A stretch of DNA of 64,000 nt from Sipunculus nudus (taxonomy: Eukaryota; Annelida; Sipuncula; Golfingiida; Sipunculidae): NCBI GenBank assembly GCA_026874595.1, contig CM049322.1:51735386-51799385 (forward strand), read 5' to 3'. Position 1 is the first letter of the stretch. Each line of letters begins with the position of its first letter. The notes beneath the pieces are model-generated. The model searched no databases. It worked only from the letters and a program-made list of their open reading frames with translations, and was not told the DNA's origin. Below, one piece after another: positions 38,205 to 51,300 of this stretch. The position numbers and the translations under genes are program-made.

Positions 38205-38229
38205 GGAAATTCCGCTGGGTGGAAATTCC
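38205..38229. promoter_or_regulatory. Paired kappa-B-like palindromes
   Basis: GGAAATTCC occurs twice, at 38205-38213 and 38221-38229, 16 bases apart and in a CG-containing context. Each matches 9 of 10 bases of the Rel/NF-kappa-B site GGGRNNYYCC. They lie in a GC-richer part of intron 1. Confidence 0.3.
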
Positions 38230-39195
38230 GCCTGAGGCATTCCTGACCATCATACAGTGGGCCTGTCCTCGTGATGACAAAGGCTGCATTATGCTGGCAA
38301 ATTGTATATGATTGATGAGACATTCTGACTCTGTGGACACCGTCCGGTGAACGCTAACCAGACCTCACTAACCAGACCTATACCTCCAGGGTATAACCTC
38401 CACATGTTTAGTACTGGCACTGATTGTAATGGCTAACTGACAAGGCATACCAGTTACATCTCCAACCATATCTTAAATTTAAAACATTAAATATGGGTTC
38501 ATATAATTACAAAATATCCACCATTTAATAGGTGTTCATGACTGTTAAGAAAAATATGGGAGGACTTCTCTTAATAATTAAGAAAACAATAATCAAATGA
38601 AGGTTACCTTGCTTATGATCAGCTGTGACAGGTGGATCAAAAATAAGTTTAAAATTATTTCAAATGTTTATTTCTGTATGATTTTTACTACCTTGATGCT
38701 TTTATTCAGATAGTTACACAGCTTTTTCGATGCAGTCTCTAATATTGTAAAATTTATCAGTGATTTTACAAAGAAATGAGGATATTAACGAAAGAATTTC
38801 AAAATTAAATCTTAAAATCATACATTTACCACATTTTATAGAATAAATTTCCTTAATTTACTTACAGTGTCATCCTCTTATAAATTTCAAAATGTAAAAA
38901 TTTACAACAAATTGAAGGATATGCAAAACCTGTTTCACTTAAAACATTCCTTGAAACAAACCAGTGACAGGTTTGGCTGTCATCTTTCATTTTGATTTTT
39001 TTATTAGTATAAAAAAACATTTTTTTTTAACTATTTGTACTTGGCTTCAATAACTTGACTTCAGAGGAACTTAAAATATAAGCTCACCAGTCCAAAGAAG
39101 TTTATAGTGTGTAAAGTACGTGACACGTAATACATCAAGAGTACTGCTGAATGATTTCTTATGACAGATTATCAGAATGTTTTCTCTCCTGCTAT

Positions 39196-39512
39196 ATATT
39201 ACTTCACACCCTGTCTGAACACTTCAAGAATTATACCAGTAAGTTGATGACACAATTGACATTATACGCTAGATGAAAGAATATTTTTTCAGGTGTGTGT
39301 TATTAATTACTTCACACCAAAAACACTCCAAAAATGGCTGCCAAATGTACTGCTGTGAGCAAGATAAAAGAATATTATTTTTACATCATATTATTTCACA
39401 CCATAAACACACTAAAAAGGCCTGCCAAAGTAACACTGTGAGCTGGATGAAAGAATATTATTTTTACATCATATTATTTCACACCATAAATATCCTAAAA
39501 GGCAGTTAAGAG
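39196..39512. repeat. Tandem repeat of about 83-90 bp, three to four units
   Basis: Units contain AAGAATATTATTTTTACATC, TATTTCACACCATAAA and GTGAGCTGGATGA. The last two are close to identical and the first is diverged. Confidence 0.75.
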
Positions 39513-41570
39513 CAGCAATATTATTACATGAGATGGATGCTTAGCCTAATGAAGCAGTGACTAGCGGCTTTACTTTTGCGCTTAAATAGAATAAACCCCC
39601 AGGGGGGTTAACATTAATGTCGTCCGCACTACCTGACACCCATTGTGTATCCCAGTGATAAAACTGGTCTATCGGCCATACCTGTCTGATCAAAGGAGCG
39701 CAGCCATTCAGCTACAAGCCATATTACTTTGTCACAGAAATGCATGCCCCGTTCTCTCTGCTATATGACTCTCTAACGCCCCATTCTAGCCATCATACTT
39801 GATGGCCCACTCAATATTCCCATTGTCACAGACAACCATTTTGCTTTCATTTCATCCTAATTCTCACACTCTGGCTGATATTAGTCTCATTGATATCATT
39901 ACAGTCTATATATACTCAGCAATATCAAGCACACATGATGTTATGATAACTTATTATCTATATACCTGTCATACCATCTGCAACCTTTGTTATCTTAAAC
40001 ATCTTTATTAAAGCTGTTCTTTGAAGCAAATAGCTTGAAGGTACCAACATTAACCTTGTTAGTGTAATTATTATTGCATCTTTTTTAAGGCTATTGGTAT
40101 AAACAGACCATAGTATGGTAAACTAATTCCTCAAGGCAATCTTTACAAAAACTTGTACACCTTAACGTGGGAACAATATTGATATAATTAATTGACAATG
40201 TACTGAAACTGCAAAGTGTAATTGTTCGAAAAAAAACTCCTTCACCTTGATGAAAATAATATAAGTTTATCAGTGAAACTAGTCAAAACAGAAAGAATGC
40301 TATTTCTCAAATTTGATATAATTAAAGTATTGGATGTAAATCAATGTTCAAACAGTTGCTTGAATCCTTATTTTTCAAGAAATATGAAGAAACCGATAGA
40401 ACATAGGAGAAATGTGTGTTCTGGTCACTCTTTTGTGAAACACGCCATCTCTGTAAGGAGTAAACAAGGCACGACCATACACTGATCCATTTCAGGATAA
40501 AAGCACACCCACAAATAGGACTTCAAGCAAATTTGATATTAACATAATATGTTAATTTGTTTCTCATAATTTAATAACACTGAATGTACATATTAATCAC
40601 TGGTGTATAAATAGAATATTTGCAGATTTAAAAATTCAGATTTGGAACATGAAAACTGTTTGATTATTCTGGCATATATATATGGATCATATGTAAACAA
40701 ATCTAGAAAGAAATAGAAAGCTCCCTTAATTTTAAATTTTTGGCTGCACCTGCCTACAAACAGAGCTCATAAACTGTTACTAAATAAATCTCAATATTAA
40801 GAGCATATAATTGATCAAAACTATTGACTGATAGATTATAACCATTTATATCAAAGGAGTGTTAAGCCTAACATCACCAAATTTTGTGGGTTTTCACTCC
40901 TAAAATTGCAAATTTGTGGCTGCTAATTATAAAAGAGATATTTGCATTGAATATGGTACTAGAGATTTGTCAACAATATACAATAATCTTTTAATGACAG
41001 GTCTTCGATTTGCACTATATAAGGGATGTTTTCTCCAACAGATCCAAGCCTGGAACATCTACATTATTCCAATTAAAGGGTTTAGGATTTCTTTATTTAT
41101 GCCTAGTTCATATACTGATATCAAATATCTAGGCTACGTGCCAAACTCTATGTCACACAAATCTGTCTGCCTCCAATTAACTGATGCTGGCCTCTCTTCA
41201 GCTGCCTAATAAAGCTTACACATATAAACAGTCCAGTCTATTGGGAATGGCTAATTCACTAAGCATCTGTGACCACTGGTGTAACAGACAATATACCCCT
41301 GGGAACCTTTTTCCTGTCGTTTTTCACTTTATACATATTAAGACTGGTTCATGAACATCTGAATGAACTGATGGTAAGCAAGCATGTCTCATTCTGGAAT
41401 CACACATTAATTTTTTTCTTCACCATAACAAAATTTTATTAATTTTACCCAAAATACCTGTGAGTAGATTACTTTAAAATATTACAAATATTGTTTTAGT
41501 CATATATATATTAATAGTAATCATTTTATAATCTTATATATAGGCAAATGGAAAGTCAAACAGATACATA

Positions 41571-41754
41571 TACAATGAAACACATGTAACAAGTCCACCA
41601 GCGGGTCTGGACAAAGGTGGTCTTAATTCACAGGTGGTCTTATTAAAGAGGTCAGTTATGGCCAGTGTATGAACGTTTTCAGTTCACTCAAGGGTGATCT
41701 TAATAGACAGGAGGTCTTTACAGACAAGTGGTCTTTCAGCCAGGTTCCACTGTA
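41571..41754. mobile_element. Mariner-type MITE candidate
   Basis: A 184-base segment is flanked by TA and has imperfect inverted ends, TACAATGAAAC on the left and the complement of TACAGTGGAACC on the right. The interior repeats AGGTGGTCTT and GAGGTC blocks. TA target sites with CAGTGGAACC-type ends are known for short nonautonomous Tc1/mariner-like elements. It is noncoding. Confidence 0.5.
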
Positions 41755-42594
41755 TATCAATGAGACATAATCATTATATTCTAAGCCTCAAAATACCTGG
41801 ACTAAATGATGATTGTTTTTCACATTTTAGACAACACAGGCCATATTACCTTTCCCTTAACAGCAAATTAGCCATCATAAGATATAACAGGAAAACAGTG
41901 TTAGAGTAATGCCCTATTTTACAGAGAAATAATACATGGATGGATGAACCCTAATTTTACACAGATTGATCCTGCTTAATATTGGTATATTGTATATAAA
42001 CACTGCAGAGTATCCAATTATTAGGCATCATGAACAATTACATGTACACAAACACTAGATAGCTATCACAGCTCCGCCTCTGTGCAGGTCTGACTTTTTT
42101 ATAATATTAATTATCCAGAATTAAGTAACTTGCATAATATTAAGGTGATAGAGTTAATCCCAGAGGTTACAGCAAGAATTACTCCACAAGACCAGGGGCC
42201 AATTCAGGTGCATCAATTCCAATTGAATTCCAAATCCACATGTGGAGAAAAGTATAAATTCCAACTGAATTCAATAATTTTTAATAAATTCTAAAATACC
42301 CCTCGATTCAAACAATTTAAGTATTGCACAATGTTTTGATTACTAGATAATTCATTGGTGAGTCATGCAGTGCTGATACACAAATTAAAATTTGAGAGAT
42401 TAAGCAGCAGTTCAACTGCTCACCATGCTCCTTGTGACTCAGATAAAACTTGGCATGACTGTTTTGAAAAATACACTACCCTCAGAAAAGTACAATGTCT
42501 GATGAGCAATATACCTGAGGAAAATGTAAGAATTAATTGAAACAACTGTTTATCAATCTGCTTAGTTAGTCTGACCTTGGGGGCTTCAATTCGG

Positions 42595-42745
42595 ATGCAA
42601 TTCCAATTATTTTCAATTTTATTTTTATCAATGTAATTTAAATTCCAATTATTTTCAAATTGATTTCTTTCAATTCCTTATCAATTCCAATTATTTTCAA
42701 TTTTATTTCTCTCAATTCATACAAGTTTCAATTCAATTCCAATCT
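42595..42745. repeat. AATTCC-rich tandem repeat, about 45-55 bp period
   Basis: Three diverged units share TTCCAATTATTTTCAATTTT, followed by a TCAATT-rich tail. Related sequence lies at about 42190-42275, so the whole 42190-42760 block may be one element with GGGGC-CAATTC-like ends. Confidence 0.55.
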
Positions 42746-43028
42746 AACTCAGAATTGCCCCCCCCCCCTCCACCGCGAGTCAGTTCATGCCCTTTGAAGC
42801 CTATGCTGACGCAGAGGGGGTTGGGAGGGAAGGTTGGATAGGAGGACCTTCAGCAGGGGAGACTGATGTGTTTAAACCAGGGAGCTACATCCATCCCCAA
42901 GGGACAAACATTGATGTATTGATCTTTATGTAACACTTGTTCATATCACAAGCAATTAAAGCTGCTGCAAGTCCGACATACACAGATTACAGGCAACAGC
43001 TGTATGGCTCATGTTTATTCATAACTTC

Positions 43029-43040
43029 ATGCATATTCAT
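43029..43040. promoter_or_regulatory. POU-dimer (MORE-like) motif 1
   Basis: ATGCATATTCAT matches the POU homodimer MORE pattern ATGMATATKCAT. It lies in intron 1, 434 bases from a second match. The motif was seen by eye; activity is unknown. Confidence 0.3.
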
Positions 43041-43462
43041 GCAATGAATATCCAAACCTTCTGGGGATTCAGACAATAATCTCATTTTGATCAACATGCA
43101 GAACTGATCCCAAAATATTACCTTAAAGGTTTATTAATTATATGATAACATTATAATAAAACAGAGTTTATAGATTATAAGACACCCTTGTAATTTGATG
43201 CTTGCTTTGTAGTTTTGTCCTTAGCTTGACTTGATATTTAATATTTGCTATATACTTAATCCATATTTAGTTCTTGAAGTTCCTTATGTATAAATTTCTA
43301 AATGTCTAGGATTCCGAAACATTAATGCATTATCTGTCCTTGTAAGTGATTACATTCAAGGGAATAATTAACCATTAGCTCAAAAGCTAAAGTATATATA
43401 TACAGTTATCAGCCCCACATTATATCTAGTGTGCAATCTGTTTCTATGGTGATGTATGTATC

Positions 43463-43474
43463 ATGAATATTCAT
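43463..43474. promoter_or_regulatory. POU-dimer (MORE-like) motif 2
   Basis: ATGAATATTCAT is a perfect palindrome and fits the MORE pattern ATGMATATKCAT. Confidence 0.3.
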
Positions 43475-46369
43475 GAAGATGTCATTGGAGGTCACCAGAC
43501 TGGTACAGACCAGACAGCTCTGAGTGGTGGGTTGTTTACAATCTAAACAGCTTAGTTCAGGCCTGGGGAACCTCTGCTGTGAATAAATGCATTAAAATCA
43601 GAAGGGATAATACCTTAACAGATGCTAACACTGTTTGTGAACAATTATTGACATAGACACAGATACCAGCTTAGAACAGAATAACATACAAGTGAAAATT
43701 CCAATATGGGATGAAATAATTTCTAAAATGATAGTTATATTTTTTTTATTTATTATGATACAAAGTTCACTTTTCAACATTCATATGCAAGTAAAATTTA
43801 TAAAAGTGACTGGACTGGCCTGTGGGGCAAGATAGAAGGAAATTTCTTAAAGTATATCCTAACGGAGAAGTAAATTACCCTGATTTCTATATTAGAAATG
43901 TATAGTGGTAAATTGTTCTAAATTAGAAATTTATAGTGGTAAATTGAATACTGGCACAAACCAAGACCTTTCCAATCGGGTTTATCGGGTTATGTTTAAC
44001 TCAGTATAAGCCATCAATTATTAACATTTCCTGGGTTTTATTAGGAAACTGATTTCTCATCTGTTTTGCATATGTCAACATTCTCATTTTTCTGGAAATT
44101 AATCACATGATAAATAAGGAAATTTGTGTGCAATATGTTGCATGTGAAATTTCCTCATCTTTAACGGGAAATTATTAATGTAATGCCTATGTCTACAAGT
44201 TTTTAATTGCTTTTTGGCTTTATTTATTTATTTTGCTTAAATTCATGTATAAGATTTATTAAGTACGCACAAAGTGGTTAGCACTAGTGAACTATCAGTA
44301 TCAAATGATTGAAATGCTCATACCTTGTCATATACACTTCTGTTTAACTTTATATGTATGTGAACCATAAAATATTGACTAAAAAGAGATACAATTTTTT
44401 TTCCTAGGATAAGACAGATAACTTAAGTAATTAAATTTATAATGCATGCTTCTTCTATATGGTTGATGCAAGCAGTTCTGACAGGAATTTGCTAACATTT
44501 TTCCATTTTCAAACATATACTATACATAAAGGTATTGCAATACATTATTTCTCACACATATATATATACATAAACATATTATGCTTGCAAGGCACATGAC
44601 TTAAACCTGTTATCATATACAAAGAAGGTGCATATTTTTTAATATATAATTATGTCCTTTTTTAAAACACTGCGCAATATGTGAAGGCAGTTATAAATAT
44701 CTTTTCATGGGGGTTATTGTTAGTGCCCTGGAGAAGTCCCCTGAGTAACACCCACAATGTTAACATAGTGTAAGGCAAGTGACATAAAGACCTTTTTCAT
44801 TTTATGGTTGACATGGCATGACCTTTATCTGTAGTTATAAAGAGCTTCAACATGATGTGCTTAAATTAACAGCTCATTTTGTCTGTTTGTTAATTGTGTG
44901 TGTAAACTTGCTGCACTTTACAATGCATGTTTAGTAATGTTTGATAAATATATTTATCTGAGCACTGAAATGTATGAAATTATATATAGAGTTTTAAAAC
45001 TGTAAGATAAACTCTTTTCCTTGCTTTGTAAATGCCACTCCATTTATATGTAAAATAATATAAGTGAAACCATACTGTGTAAAGCTCAAGTTGAACACCT
45101 TGTCAGTGTGAATTCCTTAGACCTGAGCTAGAGGTCTTTGCAAAATTTATTAAAATTATTACCAAATGTATCTCACTAATCCCAGTCATTAAATGCATGT
45201 GAAGAATTTTTCTATTAGTCTCCTCAACTGTGACACAAATTAAGTCTTACTGATTGTTGAAAAACCTTGTCATTACATGCTCTAGCCTGGATGTCTTTAT
45301 TAATTGTCACAAAATTACATTCAACAGAAATCAGGATAAGTTCAACACTGTTAGGATCTATATATTAAACTTAGAGAAATTGAATAAAGTCAATATGAAA
45401 ACATGCAAGTACATATTTGAGAGTTTACATGAAAGCACAAATGTAACTTCAGTTCCACTGCTATCTATATAATGCAGATAAATTTGTTACTGCCAAATAT
45501 GAGGGGGTAGCTAACCATTAATGAACATATATTATAATTTCAAGCGAGAATATAAAGGTATTTGTCTGGTCCAGTTTAGCTTTGGTCCAATAAAAATTGC
45601 AATAAGGACTGGTCCCTGGGACCGGTTTTTCATACCTAGTATAATGAAAATGATCATGGGGGTGCAACCATGTGTGGACAGCCACGCATGAGTAACCAAA
45701 TATAAAAGTAGCCATTCTCAGCCATGGAAATTTATGTGCCATTTGCTACATGTGGCATCCACAAATGTTGAGTCATTTAACATCTAATGTCTTCAGGTGT
45801 GCTTGTATTTCTTTGCGTCTGCACAAATGTACCGGTATAAATATGCTCCATGATTTATGACACACATGTTTTCTGCCAGGTTTAACATGAGGAATAAACA
45901 TGACAGAGTATATGTACACTACAGGGTGGTCTTATTATGAATTACCCTTCACACAGAAATATATAAAATTATTTACGTCTGCTGTCATGTATCAGTATAA
46001 GTATACTAAATGATTTATCAAAATTATATTCCTAACTGTTTGGATGAATAATGTGTCAAAGTTTAAAAACATCTATTTGTGAACCATTTGAACCATAAGC
46101 ACACTAAAGATATGATATTTCAATACTGACTAAAATTCAAAACCACATTTTCAGCCAATTTTTATTCCCTACTTCAAGCCAAAATATACTCTTTCTAATC
46201 CTACTCTGTAAAGAAATGACACTATAAGTCACAGTAGCAGAAACTTATTGATGAAATATTTTGATCATTATTCTGACCAGTTGGCATATACTGATGACAG
46301 CTATATGAGTTTTGTTGAATGCCGATTTATTGTGAGATCAATATGGATTTCTCCAGACTATTTTCTGAC

Positions 46370-46720
46370 ACATAAAAGTCCGTTCCACACCTCACACGAA
46401 AATCCAATAAACCTATGGTCAATGCAAGTGCCGTGAAATGGAATAATCCGCTTATTGGCCGCTAAGCATAGTCCGGCTTTGCACACCTCTTATAAAGCGT
46501 GTGAAAGCTTTTCGTTCTACCTGCCACCTCATTTGTATTGGCTTTTGTCACCCGAGTTGTGCGGCTGACCTACCACTAAATTTGCCCCTTCATACAAGTC
46601 CAGCTCCCTGCCGAGTTTTAATCTATTATGAAGTGGGGTCCCGCCATGACAGGGGACCATATGCCCACATGATTAATGTGATGATGGTTAGTGACCTGGA
46701 ATGACCTGACAATATCAAAC
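46370..46720. other. GC- and CpG-richer island in intron 1
   Basis: About 350 bases, with many CpGs, differ sharply from the AT-rich flanks. ORFs across it have no recognisable domain. It is a candidate regulatory element or an old repeat. Confidence 0.25.
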
Positions 46721-46970
46721 CTACTAAGGTGCATGCCTTTCAAAACTGCTCTAATTTCAAAAAGAAGAAATCAGCCAGAAAATGGTTAACCACACCAAGC
46801 CATCTATCCATCAGCAGAGCACAATACACGTCATGTGCCACAAGTGTGTTTTAACAATCTATTTACTGGCTTATTGATTTTAGTCATATTTCTCTAAAAT
46901 TTCTAATTATAGCTTGCAAGTTGCATAATTATGTGTATTTTCTCATATGAGAGATACATGTATATTTACT

Positions 46971-47135
46971 TCCACCAAGGAGGTTAAGTTTTCATCCCTG
47001 TCTGGTCATTTGTTTGTGAACAGGATTATGCAAACACTACAGGACCATTATCCAGATAGCACTGTAGTGATAGGACAGGGGTCAGGGAAGAAGTCCTTTA
47101 AAGTTTGCTGCAAAAACTAGGAGAGGTTCTACTGA
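46971..47135 (+). repeat. GGAGGTTATG-type interspersed repeat, copy 3 (best)
   Basis: CCACCAAGGAGGTTAAGTTT, then TCATCCCTGTCTGG, AACAGGATTATGCAAACACT and GGGAAGAAGTCC appear in the order typical of this repeat. It is directly followed by GGATCC-ended repeat copy B. Confidence 0.6.
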
Positions 47136-47143
47136 TCCTTATT

Positions 47144-47360
47144 CAGAAGCAGATCCAGGGGGGGGGGGGGGGTGTCCAGGGAGTCAGGACCCCCCCTTTT
47201 TCATCAGAAACAACGTTTTTTTAAGGGCTTCAGACAAAATTTTGCCGCCTGGACCCCCCCTTTTTCAGACCTGAGGACCTTTTTTTAAGGGTTTTCATTT
47301 GTCCTCCTGGGTTGGAACCCCCCCCCCCCCCTTTTCCTAAATCCTTGATCCGCCCCTGCT
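47144..47360 (-). mobile_element. GGATCC-ended short repeat, copy B
   Basis: This is the inverted counterpart of copy A at 17641-17840. Its right end CTTGATCCGCCCCTG and its left end AGATCCAGG are inverted relative to each other, and the interior shares CAGACAAAATTTTGCCGCC. The G and C runs of 10 or more at each end would let the single strand fold. Confidence 0.6.
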
Positions 47361-49510
47361 ATTTATTGAGTCATAGATGCTAAGATTATCTGGGAAGGTG
47401 TAGCAGAAAACATAATAAACTGAAGAAGTTATTCTGAAATTAAATTTCTAAAAATTAACTAATTCATTTCTCATGCCAATAGGCAGATTATATCTCACAC
47501 ATATTCAAACTTAAAATAATTTCCTAAGCAGAGAAAAGCATGTATGCATTCCATGGAGTTACTAGAATGCTTGTAAATTATGGAGTCCTGAAGATATTAC
47601 AAAAATCAACAGATTGCACAGGAATTTTATTAAAGTTAGTTGTGTTTTTATATGCTAGACTGCCAGGACTTAGCTGGAACATACTCTCTTCATACAATGA
47701 TGTTGTTTGACCAAATGTTCACAGCTGAAAGATATATTTGTATTCTACAATTTGTGATCTGGAGGTGTGAAGAGTTTTTCATAAAATGCAGGAGCACCAT
47801 GCACGGAGCCTAGTCTCCATGGAGACATTTCAATTTCTAGGTTGGTTCCATCCATTACTTCATATAGATTGGTACCAGCACAGCACAGGTATGTTGTTCA
47901 AACTATCCTCAGGTGAGATAGACACCCATGACTATGACCACTCTCCACTCAGTCACTCTGATGCTATTATGAGTTGGGATAAAGTGTCCAGTGAAAACAC
48001 TGACCGGAGCTCAGTAATCCACAGTTGTTGTTTCTCTAAACATTGGGGTGAGGTTGCCCCTGGCAGACTTCTGTATAGGTTGACCTCACATCCTCCCCTA
48101 CTCTTTATCCACATTTAGGGCACAGATAATGTGATGTTAGTATACCTCGACCTTGTATCCTTTATCCAGGGTTATTAAGGAATAATACAAGTTTAGTGTA
48201 CTATGAATGTTTCGTATGTCCATTGTACAGATCTGTCACTAGGTAACACCAATTACCTTGACCTTTAACCCCACGTGAATTAATAAGGTTATATCCTAGA
48301 TGCAATACCATGCTTTTTCTCAACTATTTTTTTGCATGATAATTTTATTCACTGTTAGTTGTGTAAAGATAATATTTATTTTTATTTATACATCTTTTTT
48401 ATATAAAGTAAGGATACCAGTAAAACTAGTATGTATGTGTACCATCTGCACAAACACTGTACCAGTTTTGAAATAAAATATACATTTGAGGGATATTATA
48501 TAGATTTAACCCTTTACTGTTTACATTTAATTTAGATTTCCGACAAATTCTGACACTATTTATATTTACACTAACAGCCATATCTTTTCAAGCTTTTTTT
48601 GTATCTTTATCAAATTTTCAACAGTTCCCTCTTAGAGGGTTTGCTGAAGATTATTGAAAATCATTGACTTAGAAAAAATATGCAATTTTTTTGTCCTGAA
48701 AGGATCTATACATATCATGGCATTCTAGTTGCCCATTTAGAGTGCTCTTTAGTGGCTTGTAAACAGTAAAGGGTTAAAACAACTTTGGGATTGACTTTAG
48801 ATATATATGGGTCTTTGGATGCTATCTTACAGAAACTTGAAGGTGGTGACCATGACAGAATGCAGACATAGCGATCATGCATGCCAACCAACATGGTGCC
48901 CTGCATTCAAAGAAATCATCCCTTACATCAGCCAATGATACTGCTGTATATTGTCAAGCACACAGGTGTGTCGGATTCTTACATGTCATTTTGGCCTGAT
49001 AAATTGCACAGGTACACAAACCGACATGAGATGAAAGTGACATGCCATGCTCCACAAGGCACGCACCCTGAATTCAAACTCAACACAATATCAACGGATA
49101 TGTCAGACATACAGTATGACAGCCACTCAACCGTGACTGGTGCCTTGGCAAATTATAACCAATCCTAACAGAACACAGAGCGGCACGAGGTCGCTGTGTA
49201 TGCGTTCAACAAGCTGTGGTCATGTACTGGTATTACGCACGAACACTGCTTTATAATCAAACCACCTGTACACATGTACCTCTCGTCTGTGCTGTATAAT
49301 TAATTGTTGTACATGTTTAATATGGGAGGTTCAAAGAACACTTTTCTGGTCATAACTGGTAATAAATTCTCTGTGCTTAGCTTGCAAATGAAAGTTACTT
49401 TGGTATGGGCCACTAAAGCCAATTAAAAGAACTCCTTTAATCAAAAGCAAAATCACCTGACGGGTAACCTGGTCCAAGCCCTCTCTATCTTGCAGTGAGT
49501 ATAAGTATGT

Positions 49511-49512
49511 GT

Positions 49513-49566
<54 letters not shown>

Positions 49567-49712
49567 ATGCAAACAAAGAGAGAATGAATGAGGGAGTGAG
49601 AAAAAATAACAGAGAATGACAGCTAACTAGAGAACGAGAAAGAGAAATAAAGTAAGAAAAAGATAGAAAATGTTTAAATTTGTGTGAGAGAGAGAGAACG
49701 AGAGAGGACTAA
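49511..49712. repeat. (GA)n microsatellite with degenerate flank
   Basis: A purer (GA)n stretch at 49511-49566 is followed by GA-rich degenerate sequence to about 49712. Confidence 0.9.
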
Positions 49713-50055
49713 AAAGATGGATTCCAGAAGGTATAAAAATGATAAAATCATTTATAGCTTTGGCGATATTACACAACAATGACATATTGAAGTGTTTATA
49801 TACCAAAAATAAAAAACGTATTTTAACTTGATCCTTGGTTACACCTGTATGTGATTTGATTTTACTGCAATTTTTTAAGCCCCGAACAAAAGAAGTAAAT
49901 TCTCAATTCTCATTATTGTGCCTCATTTTTTTATTTGCCTGTGAAAAGCTGACTTTATTAATAGTAAAATATAATCCCCGAAAAATACACAGTAAGGTTT
50001 TGAAATGCACTTTAGGATCATCCATTTTCCATTGTCTTATAATTTTTCAAACTAT

Positions 50056-50158
50056 GGGCAGGTGCTGGGGGAAGGGGGGGGGGAAGGATGTCAGAATTTC
50101 CCCCCTTCTTTAGACACCTTAATTATTTTTATAATTCCTGGATCCACCACTATAAAAT
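50056..50158 (-). mobile_element. GGATCC-ended short repeat, copy D (fragment)
   Basis: A G-rich run, a short spacer, CCCCCTTCTTTAGACACC and the terminal TTCCTGGATCCACC resemble one end of copies A and B. It is short and diverged. Confidence 0.35.
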
Positions 50159-50559
50159 TCAAAATAGGAAAATGGGATGTTCAAAGAACACACTTTTCTG
50201 GCCATAATCAGTACATGTCACACAGAACCTGATATTAATATATACATTGCAATGGTCCAGTGGGGCTACAAATAATCACCATTCATAATAAAACATTAGT
50301 AGTCCTTTCAATCTATTTATTAATATATTCTGTATCATTCATGCTATACTTAGTATGTAAAGAAATATCAGTGTTCCTGCATCAATATGAGATTAGAAAA
50401 ATACATTTTTATCAATATGATAAATCTACCCTAAACACTGAATTAACTCTAAATTTATCTGAACCTTGCTTTTAAATATCTTAACTCTACAATATTTGCT
50501 GCAAATATGATTTTTGTTTATTTCTATCAAATACAGAGGAACATTGTAACAACTGTGAT

Positions 50560-51300
50560 ATTGACAGTTCACAGCCAGACAAACAATATCTGAAGGCACG
50601 TGAAGGGAGCACGTTCTGTCAGGAAAAAAATGAATGCCGCCATCTGCATAAAATTACACAGAGACAACTCTAACGCTCAACACCTGAGCACGGAGAATCC
50701 TCAATGGAACCAAACACAACCAGGTATTGTCCAGATGTCATAACCCCTGCTGTTTGGACCTGCGTGATTGCTTCCTCGTGTCACCATGGCAACTAACAAC
50801 CCTCCGTTAAGCACACGTGTACCTGGGAACCCACACTGATGGATTCTGATGTTTTACCTGTATGCACGTTTGAATGTGCATGCTGGGAGGTAGAAGTGTG
50901 TGACGGTACAAAGGGACTTTTACCTTTTGCCAATTGGGAGCCGAAAAAGGACTCCGCACATATATGTGGCAAACCGGCCACAAGTACTTGAGATGGCGAC
51001 AGCAAATATTGGACGAGACCCTGTTTCCACTTCCTTGGACTCAAAGATCGTCATTTTGTATTGACACGAGGGGCCCTGATTGTGCCTTCAGGAGTGGCCC
51101 GATCTGGTAGTCTGCATCTAGCGATGTTTGCGCTGCGTGCGATCTCCAGCCAGCTGGGGCAACGGTCCATGTGTGGTCAGTTTTCTCTGACCCCAAAAGT
51201 ACATAAAACAATGGACTCAAACGTTAATGGCCAAATTTGTCAATAAAGGTCATTTTACGGGCACTGATGAAACGTTTAGCCGTCCTGTTTTAAACTTGTG
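50560..51300. other. GC- and CpG-richer island with X-box, intron 1
   Basis: About 740 bases have higher GC and many CpGs, including a perfect X-box at 50780. Short ORFs on both strands show no domain, and no splice signals join them. It could be an enhancer or an alternative promoter of the adhesion gene. Confidence 0.3.
50780..50793. promoter_or_regulatory. Perfect RFX X-box motif 1
   Basis: GTCACCATGGCAAC fits the X-box pattern RYYNYYWWRRNRAC at every position. Confidence 0.4.

Noticed and set aside
40222-41209. Two plus-strand frames of 87 and 97 codons
   Set aside because: No recognisable domain, no splice partners and AT-rich codons; nothing supports coding.
47786-48118. 110-codon plus-strand frame
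   Set aside because: Composition is closer to coding, but no domain, promoter or splice signal is visible, and it lies in intron 1 among repeats.
49331-49576. Serine/leucine-repeat frame
   Set aside because: Translation of the (GA)n microsatellite on the minus strand.
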